DNA of 64,000 nt from Falsiroseomonas ponticola (GCF_016805305.1 NZ_JAERQN010000009.1:248001-312000); one strand, 5' to 3'. Positions 8,635-17,224 are shown, numbered from the stretch's first letter. Notes: generated by a model from the letters alone, not told the origin. Numbers and translations are program-made.

Positions 8635-8668
8635 CGTAGTCTCCGTCTCGGCGGGGCGGGATGCCCTC

Positions 8669-8693
8669 CGCGTGACGGACGATTCGCGCTGTG
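8669..8693 (-). repeat. Leader repeat, copy 1
   Basis: A 25-base stretch matching the copy at 10017-10041 in 23 positions. The core on the plus strand is GCGTGACGGA, then two variable bases, then ATTCGCGCTGTG. It lies about 35 bases upstream of the start of the 98-aa gene, and the ribosome-site regions next to the starts (GACGGAGACTAC and GACGGAGACGAC on the coding strand) are also alike. It is probably a shared promoter or operator for small phage genes. Binding factor unknown. Confidence 0.6.
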
Positions 8694-8780
8694 TTGATGC
8701 GCAGCCAACTCGATTAAGCGCCGGGAATCCGGATGATTCCCGGCGCTTCCGATCATGTTCAGCGGCGTGGCTGAGATGCT

Positions 8781-9647
8781 TCACTCGGCCAGGGCGTAGA
8801 TGGTGAAGGAGCCCTTCGCCCCAGCCTTGTTGGGGCCGACCTGGCGAATGCGCTCCCGAACCTCGACCGCGTGGCCTTTCTTCTTCAGCCCTGCGAAAAA
8901 GCCGCGGACCGTGTGCTGCGCCCAGCCGGTCGCCTCGGCGATCTGTGCGACCGTCGCACCCTCGGGCCGGCGCAGCATGGCCAGCACCTGCTCCTGCTTC
9001 GTACCTTCGCGCGGCCTGCGCGCCGCACCCGGCTCGCGCGGGGTGCGGGCCGGTTGGCCGGCGAGCAGGGTGCGGAGGGCCGCGATCGGCGCGTCCAGCG
9101 CGCCGATCAGGTCGCCATCATTGGTTCCGAAGCGAGCGGCCTGATCGTCCCAGGCGGAGAGGATGGCCGCGGCGGTGTCGCGCAGGCTCGCGCGCTGGGC
9201 GGGCGTCGGCGCGGCGTGGGCGGGTTCGGCTTCCTCCGCGGGGGCGTCTTCCTCCGCGGCGTCCTCCCCGCCCGTGGGCGCCGTGTCGGCCACCGGCGCG
9301 GCGGCCACCATGGCGGCGCGGCGCTCGGCGTTGCGGCGCGCGATGGCCTCGGCGCTCTGATCGTCCTCCTCCCGCGCGTCACCCTCGTTCGGATCGATGC
9401 CGATGGCGCGCAGCCCCTCGTCGGTGATGCGCGCCACGATCCAGGTGCCGTCCTCGTCCTGCCGCCAGCCCAGCCCGACATGCTCGCGCGGGGCGTTGAT
9501 CTCGGTAAGCAGGTTGTTCTTGATCAGGCTGCGGAACACCGCGTTGCGCGCCGCGGCCGGCAAGGTCTTCGGCGCGCGGGCGAGGCCCATCTCGTGCTGC
9601 GCGGCGGCGCTCAGGATCACGCGCTGGCTGTCAGAAAGCTTGGTCAT
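8781..9647 (-). CDS. DUF3489 domain-containing phage protein, 288 aa
   Basis: The C-terminal 80 residues match DUF3489: GTKQEQVLAMLRRPEGATV, then an HTH-like AQIAEATGWAQHTVRGFFAGL, then a K-K-K-G-H turn. This looks like a winged-helix DNA-binding fold. The N-terminal 90 residues form a second helical/winged part (SDSQRVILSAAAQHEMG onward), and the middle is a low-complexity Ala/Glu linker. The start at 9647 is supported by GGAGACC upstream. The role is probably regulatory or DNA-binding in the phage; the family has no firm function. Confidence 0.75.
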   Translation of the reverse strand: MTKLSDSQRVILSAAAQHEMGLARAPKTLPAAARNAVFRSLIKNNLLTEINAPREHVGLGWRQDEDGTWIVARITDEGLRAIGIDPNEGDAREEDDQSAEAIARRNAERRAAMVAAAPVADTAPTGGEDAAEEDAPAEEAEPAHAAPTPAQRASLRDTAAAILSAWDDQAARFGTNDGDLIGALDAPIAALRTLLAGQPARTPREPGAARRPREGTKQEQVLAMLRRPEGATVAQIAEATGWAQHTVRGFFAGLKKKGHAVEVRERIRQVGPNKAGAKGSFTIYALAE

Positions 9648-9742
9648 CGTGGTGGTCTCCGGTTCCGGGTGCCGGTCATCGGCCCCTACTGCCGGGAGCC
9701 CCGCCGGCACTGCCGGTCGGGGCCGTGCGGGATTGGCCCGAG

Positions 9743-9979
9743 TTAGAGAGCGTATTCGCCGCGGCCGAAATGCTGGTCCGCGATGTCCTTCAGTTTCGCG
9801 GTGGCGTCGGAAAGCCAAGCCGCTTCGCACCAAAGCACCTCCTCCGGATCCGCGCCGAAATGGTCGTCGCTGGCCTGGGTGAGTTCGGCGAGCAGCGCAT
9901 CGAATTCAGCCTTCTTCGCCATGAAGGCTGCGAGGCTGTTTTCCTGGTTGCGGGCGGCGCGGGCATCGCGGTCGGTCAT
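9743..9979 (-). CDS. Hypothetical phage protein, 78 aa
   Basis: Not recognised. Predominantly helical and acidic, with an N-terminal R-D-A-R-A-A-R-N-Q-E-N segment and a C-terminal KLKDIADQHFGRG. The second ATG (9979) is preferred over 9994 because GGAGACGACC precedes it with good spacing. It belongs to the minus-strand group of small genes. The divergent region to its right leads to the secreted protease gene. Confidence 0.55.
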   Translation of the reverse strand: MTDRDARAARNQENSLAAFMAKKAEFDALLAELTQASDDHFGADPEEVLWCEAAWLSDATAKLKDIADQHFGRGEYAL

Positions 9980-10016
9980 GGTCGTCTCCGTCATGGTGCA
10001 GGGGGGGGGTGCTCTG

Positions 10017-10041
10017 CGCGTGACGGATCATTCGCGCTGTG
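10017..10041 (-). repeat. Leader repeat, copy 2
   Basis: Second copy of the 25-base element seen at 8669-8693, again 38 bases upstream of a small minus-strand gene start (9979). A run of nine to ten G residues (about 10000-10009) lies between element and gene and could be a slippage-prone spacer. Copy-to-copy similarity continues weakly on both sides, which suggests duplication of a whole leader rather than of one site. Confidence 0.6.
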
Positions 10042-10229
10042 CCGCGCGCGAGCCAAGCAAGATGGAGCGGCGCGGTATTGCTAAGTTTCCGCGGTCTGGA
10101 TCACATCATGATCGACGACGCCACGGGCTGCTGCCTTGTTGTCCTTGACGCAGGTCGGGTCATTCGGCGCTAAATGTGAATCTCCTGGGGAGTCGGGCCT
10201 GCTCCGAAGCAGGTGAATGGGATTGTGAA

Positions 10230-11480
10230 ATGAGATTCCATCTGCTGCGCCCTGGTCGGCGCTCGCGTATGCGACGCTTCGTCGAGATAGCTGCAGCTGT
10301 TTGCATGTTTGGATTGCCCCTGGCGGCACCCGCGCAGATACCAGCTGGACCTAACCCAACGCAGCAGACGGTGCCCCGTGACGAATACGAGGCGCATCTA
10401 GGGGATCCAAGTTACCGACCGAATTTTCAAGACCTCGTCACGTCGGCGCGCTACCGGCAAAGGCGGGACTGCAACACGGCAGCGCTACGCATCGATCGTT
10501 ATATCCGAGCGATCGAAGATGATAACTTTCCGTTCACCATCCCTCAGCCCATTGCCGGCACCGCTCCATTGACGCGCGAAGAATTCGTGCGGCTAGCTGC
10601 GGATTACGTCGAGCTGTGCGAGCTTCGTCAGCCCCGCCAGGACGAGAATCCGGCAGGGCGGCCCGGTGAGGTTGGTGTGCTGTTCCACGGCAATCCGAGC
10701 AGCCAGCGCGGCATCCTGCCCGCTTGCACCGCCATGCGCCTGAGTGACTCGGTGTTCCTTACCGCGCTGCACTGCGTGGTCCGCCCGGGCCGCGGCGATC
10801 CTATACCGCTTGGTGCGCTGCACGTCCAAACCGCAGATACCTACACTGATGCCGACGCCCGCGAAGATCGCCTCGTCGCGGTGCGCTGGGTCCCGACGTC
10901 AGCGCAAATCGAGGGCTACCGCCTTTACAGAGAGCCATACGATCTCGTTCACATGCTGCAATCGCAGCCGGGAATCTGGCAGCCTGCGCTGGATTACGCG
11001 GTATTGGTCGCGGCATCCTCGTCGCCCGCGGCAGCGGTAAGCGCCCTGCCAAGCGGCTTGGGCGCCGCGCCGCGGCGCAACCAGCAGACTACCTTGGTCG
11101 GCTACCACCATTTCGTGCTGCTTGCCCGCTACGTTGAACGCTGCCTTATTACAAGCTGCAGATGGGTTCCCGACGAGGTCAACGTCCGCCAATGGCCCTT
11201 CGCCATCCGGCTCGATCGAGGATCAACCTGCCGCATTGTCGCCCATGGTCCCGGCTGCGTGCTGCACGGCTGTCAGACGGCGAGGCGCGCTAGCGGCGCG
11301 CCGTTGCTGGACGGGGCGTCGCGGCAAGTCGCAGCATTGCATACCCGCCCGGTTTCCGCTTCCGGTGGACAATGCGGCGGCCTTAATCTGCGTATGGGGA
11401 ATGCCGGTCTCCCGTATCCCTCAGATGAGCTAGAACCGTGGCGCTTGGCCGAGGCCGCGCGAAGGTTAGGGCTCCGATGA
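10230..11480 (+). CDS. Secreted trypsin-like (S1) serine protease, 416 aa (phage cargo)
   Basis: Chymotrypsin-fold protease with a complete triad by pattern: His181 (VFLTALHCV), Asp255 (ALDYAVLV) and Ser355 (RRASGAPLLDG, in place of GDSGGP). A basic n-region and hydrophobic core (about residues 14-36, ending APA-Q) form a likely signal peptide. Eight or more cysteines suggest periplasmic disulfides. Residues 40-145 are a non-catalytic N-terminal region. The start could also be 10269. The stop overlaps the start of the membrane-protein gene (ATGA). GC is lower than in the phage genes around it, and it faces the opposite direction, so it is probably an acquired cargo unit. Substrate unknown. 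Confidence 0.8.
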   Translation: MRFHLLRPGRRSRMRRFVEIAAAVCMFGLPLAAPAQIPAGPNPTQQTVPRDEYEAHLGDPSYRPNFQDLVTSARYRQRRDCNTAALRIDRYIRAIEDDNFPFTIPQPIAGTAPLTREEFVRLAADYVELCELRQPRQDENPAGRPGEVGVLFHGNPSSQRGILPACTAMRLSDSVFLTALHCVVRPGRGDPIPLGALHVQTADTYTDADAREDRLVAVRWVPTSAQIEGYRLYREPYDLVHMLQSQPGIWQPALDYAVLVAASSSPAAAVSALPSGLGAAPRRNQQTTLVGYHHFVLLARYVERCLITSCRWVPDEVNVRQWPFAIRLDRGSTCRIVAHGPGCVLHGCQTARRASGAPLLDGASRQVAALHTRPVSASGGQCGGLNLRMGNAGLPYPSDELEPWRLAEAARRLGLR

Positions 11481-12403
11481 CGCCGCGCTTGCCTCGCCTC
11501 CCTGCCGTCTGGAGCCGTGCATGGCGCCAATGGCGATGGATGGCTGTCGCTGGACTGATAAGTGTCACTCTCCTCCTGGCGGTGTTGGCCGTCTTTCAGC
11601 CGGCGTACTCGCCGCCTCAGGAGCTCAGGGTAGTCCTAGCTGCGACGTGCCCGCAGGGTCGGGAAGGCGCCGTGGGGGCTGCGGTATCGGCCGTCAGCAC
11701 GATGCTGGACATCGCGGAGCGACTGCTACCGTCTAGTGCGGCGGCCGCCCAGGTTCAGCGTGGCGGCGCCAACCGCCGCCTCTACGGCCTACCTCCGTCT
11801 TCCGATCCCAACGCCGCGCCTCCTCTCGACGTTGGTTGCATCACAATTGTCCGTGGCCCCTTCGTCCCTGACCGTCGGGCACCTGCTGGCGATATTGGGA
11901 AGTGCATCGACAAAGATGAGCTGCAACGCTTAGGCCTACGCGGCATGCCCTCCTTGTTCTTGCAAATCGAATTAGTGAAGGAGGTTGGAGGGCAATTCTT
12001 CGTAGCGACCCCGCGGCGGTTTGCCTATTTCCCGGAGCATTCTGCCAATGTGAGCGACGGGGGCGAGTCGCTCCGCGCCGACAGCTATTCGGTCGACCTC
12101 CGCTTAACTCTTCGGCCATTGGATGCTTCTGCAGAAGTCCTGCTGTTCCAGTTGGCCATTCCACGCATGCCATCACGCACTGTGATACCGGCAGCGGAGC
12201 CCTGCGACCGCGCAACGCTCGACAGCGGGCCTTGGGTAAGCCTTCCGCCGCCGCCGCTGCCGCCCTGCCGGCCCGACCAACCTTCCAGTCCACCCTGTAG
12301 GGCGGCAGGGCCGCCGGTCCGGATCGAGGTTGAGCTTCGGGAGACAGCTCTGCCGCGTAGCCTCCCCGCACGACTAAGGGAGGCGGTCGGCCTGTTGCAA
12401 TGA
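11477..12403 (+). CDS. Single-pass membrane protein partnered with the S1 protease, 308 aa
   Basis: Not recognised as a family. One N-terminal transmembrane segment (about residues 21-41, after a basic W/R-rich stretch) would anchor a roughly 265-residue periplasmic domain. That domain has several cysteines (CPQG, VGCITIV, GKCIDK, EPCDR) and a Pro/Cys-rich segment near residues 255-285. The ATG overlaps the protease stop, so the two are co-translated and probably form a pair, with this one as substrate, inhibitor or anchor. It converges with the methyltransferase on its right. Low GC and weak codon bias match the protease. Confidence 0.6.
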   Translation: MTPRLPRLPAVWSRAWRQWRWMAVAGLISVTLLLAVLAVFQPAYSPPQELRVVLAATCPQGREGAVGAAVSAVSTMLDIAERLLPSSAAAAQVQRGGANRRLYGLPPSSDPNAAPPLDVGCITIVRGPFVPDRRAPAGDIGKCIDKDELQRLGLRGMPSLFLQIELVKEVGGQFFVATPRRFAYFPEHSANVSDGGESLRADSYSVDLRLTLRPLDASAEVLLFQLAIPRMPSRTVIPAAEPCDRATLDSGPWVSLPPPPLPPCRPDQPSSPPCRAAGPPVRIEVELRETALPRSLPARLREAVGLLQ

Positions 12404-12514
12404 GTGGGCGACATGCAGGCATTTGCGCGTAACGCGGACATCAAGAATATCAGCTTGCTAGAATCGCGAAGCTCGCATGCAGCTTATGCTGCGGCGCCTC
12501 CAACGGGTCGCAGA

Positions 12515-13762
12515 TCACGCGGTCAGTTCCGGCCGGCGCGCCGCGGCGACATCGGCAAAGATGCGATCTTCGCCGTCTAGCACCGCGGCGTCGCCGATCG
12601 TGTCCTGCCAGCGCTGCACGATGACATCGGCATAGGCAGGATCGATCTCCAGCAGCACGGCGCGTCGCCCGGTGCGCTCTGCCGCTATCATGGTGGTGCC
12701 CGAGCCGCCGAAGCAATCCAGCACGGTGTCGCGCGGCTTGCTGCTGTTGCGGATAGCGCGCTCGACCAGCGCCACCGGCTTCATCGTGGGGTGCAGGTCG
12801 TTCCGCGCCGGCTTGTCGAAGTGCCAGACATTTCCTTGGTCGCGCGCGCCACACCAGTAGTGCTGCGCGCCGGCCTTCCAGCCGTAGAGCATCGCCTCGA
12901 ACTGCTGGTGGTAGTCGGCGCGGCCAAGGGCGAAGGTGTTCTTCGCCCATATGATCGTGCTGGACCATTTGCCGCCCGCCTCCTGCCAGACGCGATGCAG
13001 CGTCGGCCATTCCGAGGAGGACATGCAGACGTAGCAGGCACCCTTGGTGACCGAGAGCAGGTTGGCCAGCGCCGGCCGCAGGAACTCCGAAAAGCCACCG
13101 CCGAGCGCGTCGTTGGCGATGGTCATCTTGGCCGCGGTGCCACCTTCGTAGGCGACATTGTAGGGCGGATCGACGAAGCCCATGTCGGCCAGATGGCCGG
13201 CGCCGAGCGCGCGCTGCACGTCGCCCAGCTTCGTCGCATCGCCGCACAGCAGGCGGTGCTCGCCGCAGCGCCAGAGATCACCGGTGCGCGTGACGGGCAC
13301 CACGGGCAGTGGCGGCGCCTCGTCGGCATCGTCGCCGAGGCCCGCGTCGGCTGCCGCCAGCAGGCGGTCCAGCTCCATCCCGGAGAAGCCCAGCACGTCC
13401 AGGTCGACCACCGCATCGTCGCGGATGCGCGCGATCTCCGCAGCCAGCAGCGCCTCGTCCCAGCCGGAGTTCAGCGCGATCTGGTTGTCCGCCAGGCGGA
13501 GGGCTCGCGCCTGTGCGGGGGAGAGATGGCCGAGCCGCAGCACCGGCACGGAGGCTATGCCCAGCTGCTTCGCCGCCATGACGCGGCCATGGCCGGCGAT
13601 GAGCACACCCTCACTGTCGATCAGCACTGGGTTCACGAAGCCGAACTCGGCGATGGACGCCGCGATCTGCGTCACCTGCGTCGCCGAATGCGTGCGCGCG
13701 TTCTCGGCATAGGGGACCAGCGCTGCGACCGGCAGAGTCGAGACGACGAGATCAGGCTGCAT
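12515..13762 (-). CDS. ParB-domain DNA methyltransferase, N6-adenine type, 415 aa
   Basis: The N-terminal 90 residues are a ParB/Srx-like nuclease domain (PYAENARTHS, then LIAGHGRVMAAKQLG). Residues about 165-410 are a beta-class DNA methyltransferase with DPPYN (motif IV, typical of adenine-N6 enzymes) and DCFGGSGTT (motif I, AdoMet binding) in the permuted order. Such phage enzymes are usually orphan modifiers that protect phage DNA from host restriction. The start at 13762 overlaps the stop of a related upstream gene by 11 bases. No cognate nuclease is nearby in the phage. Recognition sequence unknown. Confidence 0.88.
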   Translation of the reverse strand: MQPDLVVSTLPVAALVPYAENARTHSATQVTQIAASIAEFGFVNPVLIDSEGVLIAGHGRVMAAKQLGIASVPVLRLGHLSPAQARALRLADNQIALNSGWDEALLAAEIARIRDDAVVDLDVLGFSGMELDRLLAAADAGLGDDADEAPPLPVVPVTRTGDLWRCGEHRLLCGDATKLGDVQRALGAGHLADMGFVDPPYNVAYEGGTAAKMTIANDALGGGFSEFLRPALANLLSVTKGACYVCMSSSEWPTLHRVWQEAGGKWSSTIIWAKNTFALGRADYHQQFEAMLYGWKAGAQHYWCGARDQGNVWHFDKPARNDLHPTMKPVALVERAIRNSSKPRDTVLDCFGGSGTTMIAAERTGRRAVLLEIDPAYADVIVQRWQDTIGDAAVLDGEDRIFADVAAARRPELTA

Positions 13763-15218
13763 TGGCGGTGAACTCCGTTCGCGCCGCGGCGACGGCATCG
13801 TAGTCGCGGCCATCATCGGCCAGCGTCACGGGCAGATCGGGATGCAGCATGCGCCAGCGCGCCACGGCCAGATCGACATAGGCGGGCGCGAGCTCGATCG
13901 CGCGCACGCGGCGTCCGGTGCGCTGACCCGCCAGGATGGTGGTGCCCGAGCCGCCGAAGGGCTCGAACACGACGTCGCCATCGTCCGTGTAGGTCCGCAT
14001 CAGGAATTCCGGCAGCACCACCGGGAACACTGCGGGATGCTCGGTCTCGATGCCACGGCCCTTGTGGCGGGTCAGGCGCAGCACGTTGTCGGGGATCCGG
14101 AAGTCCTGCACCGGCAGGCCTGCGTGCTGGTATTCCGAGATGGTGCCGTCGGCGGCGCGCAGCCCGCTGCCCTTGTTCGGCGTGCCTGCCCATTTGCACG
14201 GCAAGATCTTGTTTGCCTGGCGCGCCTAGCGGTTGAAGTGGAAGACGAACTCGAAGGCCGGTGCGAGGCGGCCGTTCCAGTCGCCGGGGAGGCCAGGGCC
14301 CTGGTCCCATGTGTAGAGGCCGAAGCGGCGCCAGCCGCGGGCGCGCATCCAGTCGAGCCAGCCGGCCCAATACGGAATCCATTCGCTGTCGCGGTGGATC
14401 AGGCCAAGATTGACCAGCACCTGGCCGTCCTGCGGCATCGCCGCGTCGAGGTGCTGGAACATGCCCTGCATCAGGGCATCCCAATCGGAGACGCCGCCGG
14501 TCGTATAGTCGCGCTGGTTGCCATAGGGCGGCGAGGTGAACAGCAGCGCCGCGCGATCCGTGCCCATGACGCGGGCAACCGACGAAGCATCGGTGCTGTC
14601 GCCGCAGAGCAGGCGATGCTCGCCCAGCAGCCAGAGATCACCAGGGCGCGTGACGGCCTGGCGCGGCGGATCCGGTTCAGCGTCGGCCGGATCATCGTCC
14701 TGCGCGGCCCCCATCCCCGCCGCGCCGACCTCGCTCCCCTGGACTGCAGGCGCCGACAGGGCCTCGGGCGCGTCGCCATCGGTGACGGTCTCTCCAGCCG
14801 CCGCGAGGATGTCGTCGAGCTCCGCGGTCGAGAAGCCGAGTGCCGCCAGATCGAAGTCGGGCGTCGCCTGCACCGCGGCAAGCGCGTCGCGCAGCAGCGC
14901 CTGATCCCAGGTCGCGTTCTCCGCAATGCGGTTGTCAGCGAGCCGGAGCGCCTCCTTCTGCGCCGCGGTGAGGTGGCGCAGGACGATGGTCGGCACCTTG
15001 TCGAGGCCGAGCGCGGCCGCGGCCTCGAGCCGGCCGTGCCCAGCAATCAGCACGCCCGCCTCGTCCACGAGCAGCGGGTTGGTGAAGCCGAAGGCCAGCA
15101 TGCTGGCCTTGATCTGCTCGATCTGCGTCGTGCCATGCACGCGCGCATTGCCTGGATGCGCTCGCAGCTCCGCCACCGGGCGCAGCACGATCTTTGCCGC
15201 CATCCAGGGGAGCGTCAT
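13752..15218 (-). pseudogene. Second ParB-domain DNA methyltransferase, interrupted by an in-frame TAG
   Basis: Two adjacent reading segments in the same frame make up one enzyme of about 488 residues. The first (14226-15218, 330 aa) has the ParB-like part (HPGNARVHG, LIAGHGRLEAAAALG) and TSPPYGNQRDY, an SPPY motif more typical of N4-cytosine or mixed enzymes. The second has FEPFGGSGTT, the AdoMet motif I. They are separated only by TAG at 14226-14228 (minus strand), where homologues usually have Lys/Arg before ARQANK. Without readthrough the first part lacks motif I and would be inactive. A sequencing error or suppression remains possible. It is a divergent tandem paralogue of the gene at 12515. 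Confidence 0.8.
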
Positions 15219-15242
15219 TGGGCCATCCAGAGTCGGGGTGGG

Positions 15243-15335
15243 TGCGAACCATGCGAACCGCGGCTGCGAACCGGCGCGGCCATGGTTCGCAGCTAAGGCT
15301 CTGAAATCACGCGCAAAGAGTGCGAACTGCGAACC
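15243..15335. repeat. TGCGAACC repeat cluster upstream of the methyltransferase pair
   Basis: Within 93 bases there are four exact TGCGAACC copies (15243, 15252, 15265, 15328), one near copy TGCGAACT (15321) and one inverted GGTTCGCA (15284-15291). The cluster starts 25 bases upstream of the methyltransferase start and is therefore placed to act as an operator or iteron array. The rest of the gene-free stretch 15219-15551 shows nothing recognisable to me. Confidence 0.65.
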
Positions 15336-15551
15336 ATGTTTTCAGACTGGCGCTAGCGAAGTGGCGCGCTGCTGCCCCCCGCATACGTCAGGCCCAGGAA
15401 GGAACCATGGCCTCGAAACCGAGGCGGGCAGGGCTTCTCGACGTACTGACAACTTACCCCGATCGGATTCCACTCCGCTACGGGTGAGTTGCACGAGCAT
15501 CGCCCCGGCGCGCGGTGCTGGCGGTGCGTGTGACACCGCCAGCGTCCGACG

Positions 15552-16106
15552 CTACGCCGCCTCCCGCCTCCTCCGCACAAGGCCGTAGTGCACAGCCAGG
15601 ACAGAGAGCGCAGCGGTGAACATCCCCTGCGCCTGTGCGGGCGCGATCGGCTTCCCCTGCCAGCCCTGCGACATGGCCCATTCCCGGATCGAGCACTCGA
15701 GTCCGAGAACGTGCCACACCGCCGAGCCACCCGGGCTCGCTGTTCCGCCGAGTGCATCGAGCGCGGCCGCGACCCTGTCTCGCGACGCAACCTGCCGCTC
15801 CGTCAGCGTGGTGCCTGCGCCCTTCGGCATGCGAATAAGCTGCGTCGTTCGCATGCCGTCGAGCAGCGCCGAGCGGAACTGCGTCCGGAACACGCAGCCG
15901 GCCTCGTGCATCTCCGGCGAGATCGTGCCGTTGAGCAGCATGGCGCCGAGCGTGTCGACAGCGCGGCGATGCTGGACGGGCGTCCCTGTCTCCGGGTCAG
16001 CTTCGCGGACGGCCTCGCCGAAGTCACCATGCTGCAACCGCCACTTCGAAGGACGGGACAGGTCGTCCTGGTTCTGCGTCCCGCGCGCCTTCTTCCTACC
16101 CGCCAT
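15552..16106 (-). CDS. DUF6456-type phage protein, 184 aa
   Basis: Resembles the DUF6456 family found in alphaproteobacterial phages: a basic N-terminus (MAGRKKARGT), a central region with several short conserved helices, and a C-terminal W-x-x-KPI-A-P-A-Q-A-Q-G helix pattern. The start at 16106 is fixed by GGAGG eight bases upstream and overlaps the end of the 82-aa gene by 11 bases. The function of the family is not established. It lies between the methyltransferase pair and the primase and is probably an early or middle gene. Confidence 0.6.
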   Translation of the reverse strand: MAGRKKARGTQNQDDLSRPSKWRLQHGDFGEAVREADPETGTPVQHRRAVDTLGAMLLNGTISPEMHEAGCVFRTQFRSALLDGMRTTQLIRMPKGAGTTLTERQVASRDRVAAALDALGGTASPGGSAVWHVLGLECSIREWAMSQGWQGKPIAPAQAQGMFTAALSVLAVHYGLVRRRREAA

Positions 16107-16344
16107 GTGCTGAGCCTCCGTGACGCCTTCCCCACCTTCTGACCGCCTCGTTGACGACGGCCTGGCGCAGCAGCGGATCCCAGATCTCGTCCACGGACAG
16201 CGTCGCCACGCCCTGCTGATGCCACGCGCGTCGGCGCATGGCATCGATCTCGGCGGGGCTCGTCGGGCTCTGCGCGCGATCGAGACAACTGCGGGGCGGC
16301 CGAGGCCCGCCCGGCAGTGGCCAGTGGCCGTTCGCCGGGCTCAT
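16096..16344 (-). CDS. Hypothetical phage protein, 82 aa
   Basis: Small protein whose coding status rests on context: its ATG overlaps the stop of the upstream 164-aa gene (ATGA) and its stop overlaps the DUF6456 gene start, giving a tightly coupled trio. The C-terminal half (SPAEIDAMRRRAWHQQG, then DEIWDPLLRQAVVNEA) looks like a folded helical segment. The N-terminal 30 residues are Pro/Arg-rich. Not recognised. Confidence 0.55.
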   Translation of the reverse strand: MSPANGHWPLPGGPRPPRSCLDRAQSPTSPAEIDAMRRRAWHQQGVATLSVDEIWDPLLRQAVVNEAVRRWGRRHGGSAHGG

Positions 16345-16835
16345 CGCGCCTCGCCACCAGCAGAAGCGCGATTCGCCTGGCGCTGCGACTTGGCGGCGCC
16401 CAGCCAAGGCGGCAGGCCGTTGTTTGTGGCCGACGTACTCGCCTCGGATGAGACCATACGCTCCTTGCGCTTGAGGTGGTTGACTATGGCCAGCGACGCA
16501 TGTGCCTGGAGGAACGGCATGGCATGCTGCGTGCGGAACGGCAGCCAGTCGGTCTCCAGGGGGATCCACACGCGAGACACGATGTCCCACTCGGTCCAGA
16601 ATTCGGCGTAGTAGCCACCATTGTCCGGGACGACCCAGTAGGCGAAGGCGGCAGTGTGTTCGCCCGGCTCCTGAACACCCTCGGTGCGGCGGCAGCAGCG
16701 GAGGATTCTCGAGAGCACGCTGTGCAAGTCACGATCTTCGAGCATGGCCACTTCACGTGCGCGATAGAACCAAGCCGGTTGCGGCACTTCGAAGAACTCC
16801 CCCTCGCGGTAGGTCATGATGGTGTCGACGTTCAT
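16341..16835 (-). CDS. Hypothetical phage protein, 164 aa
   Basis: Not recognised. An aromatic-rich N-terminal half (EFFEVPQPAWFYRARE, then YWVVPDNGGYYAEFWTEWDIVSRVW) and a charged C-terminal tail. The start at 16835 is supported by AGAGGA nine bases upstream; an in-frame extension would run into the GC-rich repeat array and is rejected. It is the first gene of a coupled trio (164-82-184 aa) transcribed away from the repeat array, so the array may contain its promoter. Confidence 0.65.
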   Translation of the reverse strand: MNVDTIMTYREGEFFEVPQPAWFYRAREVAMLEDRDLHSVLSRILRCCRRTEGVQEPGEHTAAFAYWVVPDNGGYYAEFWTEWDIVSRVWIPLETDWLPFRTQHAMPFLQAHASLAIVNHLKRKERMVSSEASTSATNNGLPPWLGAAKSQRQANRASAGGEAR

Positions 16836-16934
16836 GCTGCTGATCCTCTCTGACGACGATGTGGATGGACGGGTCTGAGACAGCATGGTGGCGCGCGGGC
16901 ACGACGCGGCACCTCGGGCGTGTGCGGGCCCGCG

Positions 16935-17224
16935 GGTCCGGGTGGGTCCAGGTCTGGGTCCGGGTTGGGTCCGGGTCTGGCGTGCGCGAAACCCGCGGAA
17001 AACCGCCATGGGTCCGGGTGGTCCGGGTGGGTCCGGGTTTTTCCCCTACACTTCCTATACCCCCCTATGCGCGCATCACGCGTGACGCGCGCGTCGTGCG
17101 TGATGCGTGAACCGGCTGCTACGAAAGAGAGAGCGACAGACCCGGACCACCCGGACCCACCCGGACCCGCCCAGGTTTTCTGCGGGTTTCGCGAGCAGGG
17201 CAGACCCGGACCCATACCCGGACC
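16935..17224. repeat. Symmetric GGTCCGGGT array with central palindromes; candidate phage replication origin
   Basis: Left arm: six exact GGTCCGGGT copies plus one variant (16935, variant 16945, 16957, 16968, 17011, 17020, 17030). Right arm: five exact copies in opposite orientation, ACCCGGACC (17140, 17149, 17159, 17204, 17216). Each arm also holds a matching block (left CGCGAAACCCGCGG-AAAACC; right its near-exact reverse complement at about 17175-17194). The arms thus form an imperfect inverted repeat of about 100 bases around a 100-base centre. The centre contains GCATCACGC/GCGTGATGC (17073-17106), TCACGCGTGA and GACGCGCGCGTC palindromes plus a short pyrimidine tract. It lies next to the primase-helicase gene, in a 424-base gene-free gap. 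Confidence 0.75.
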
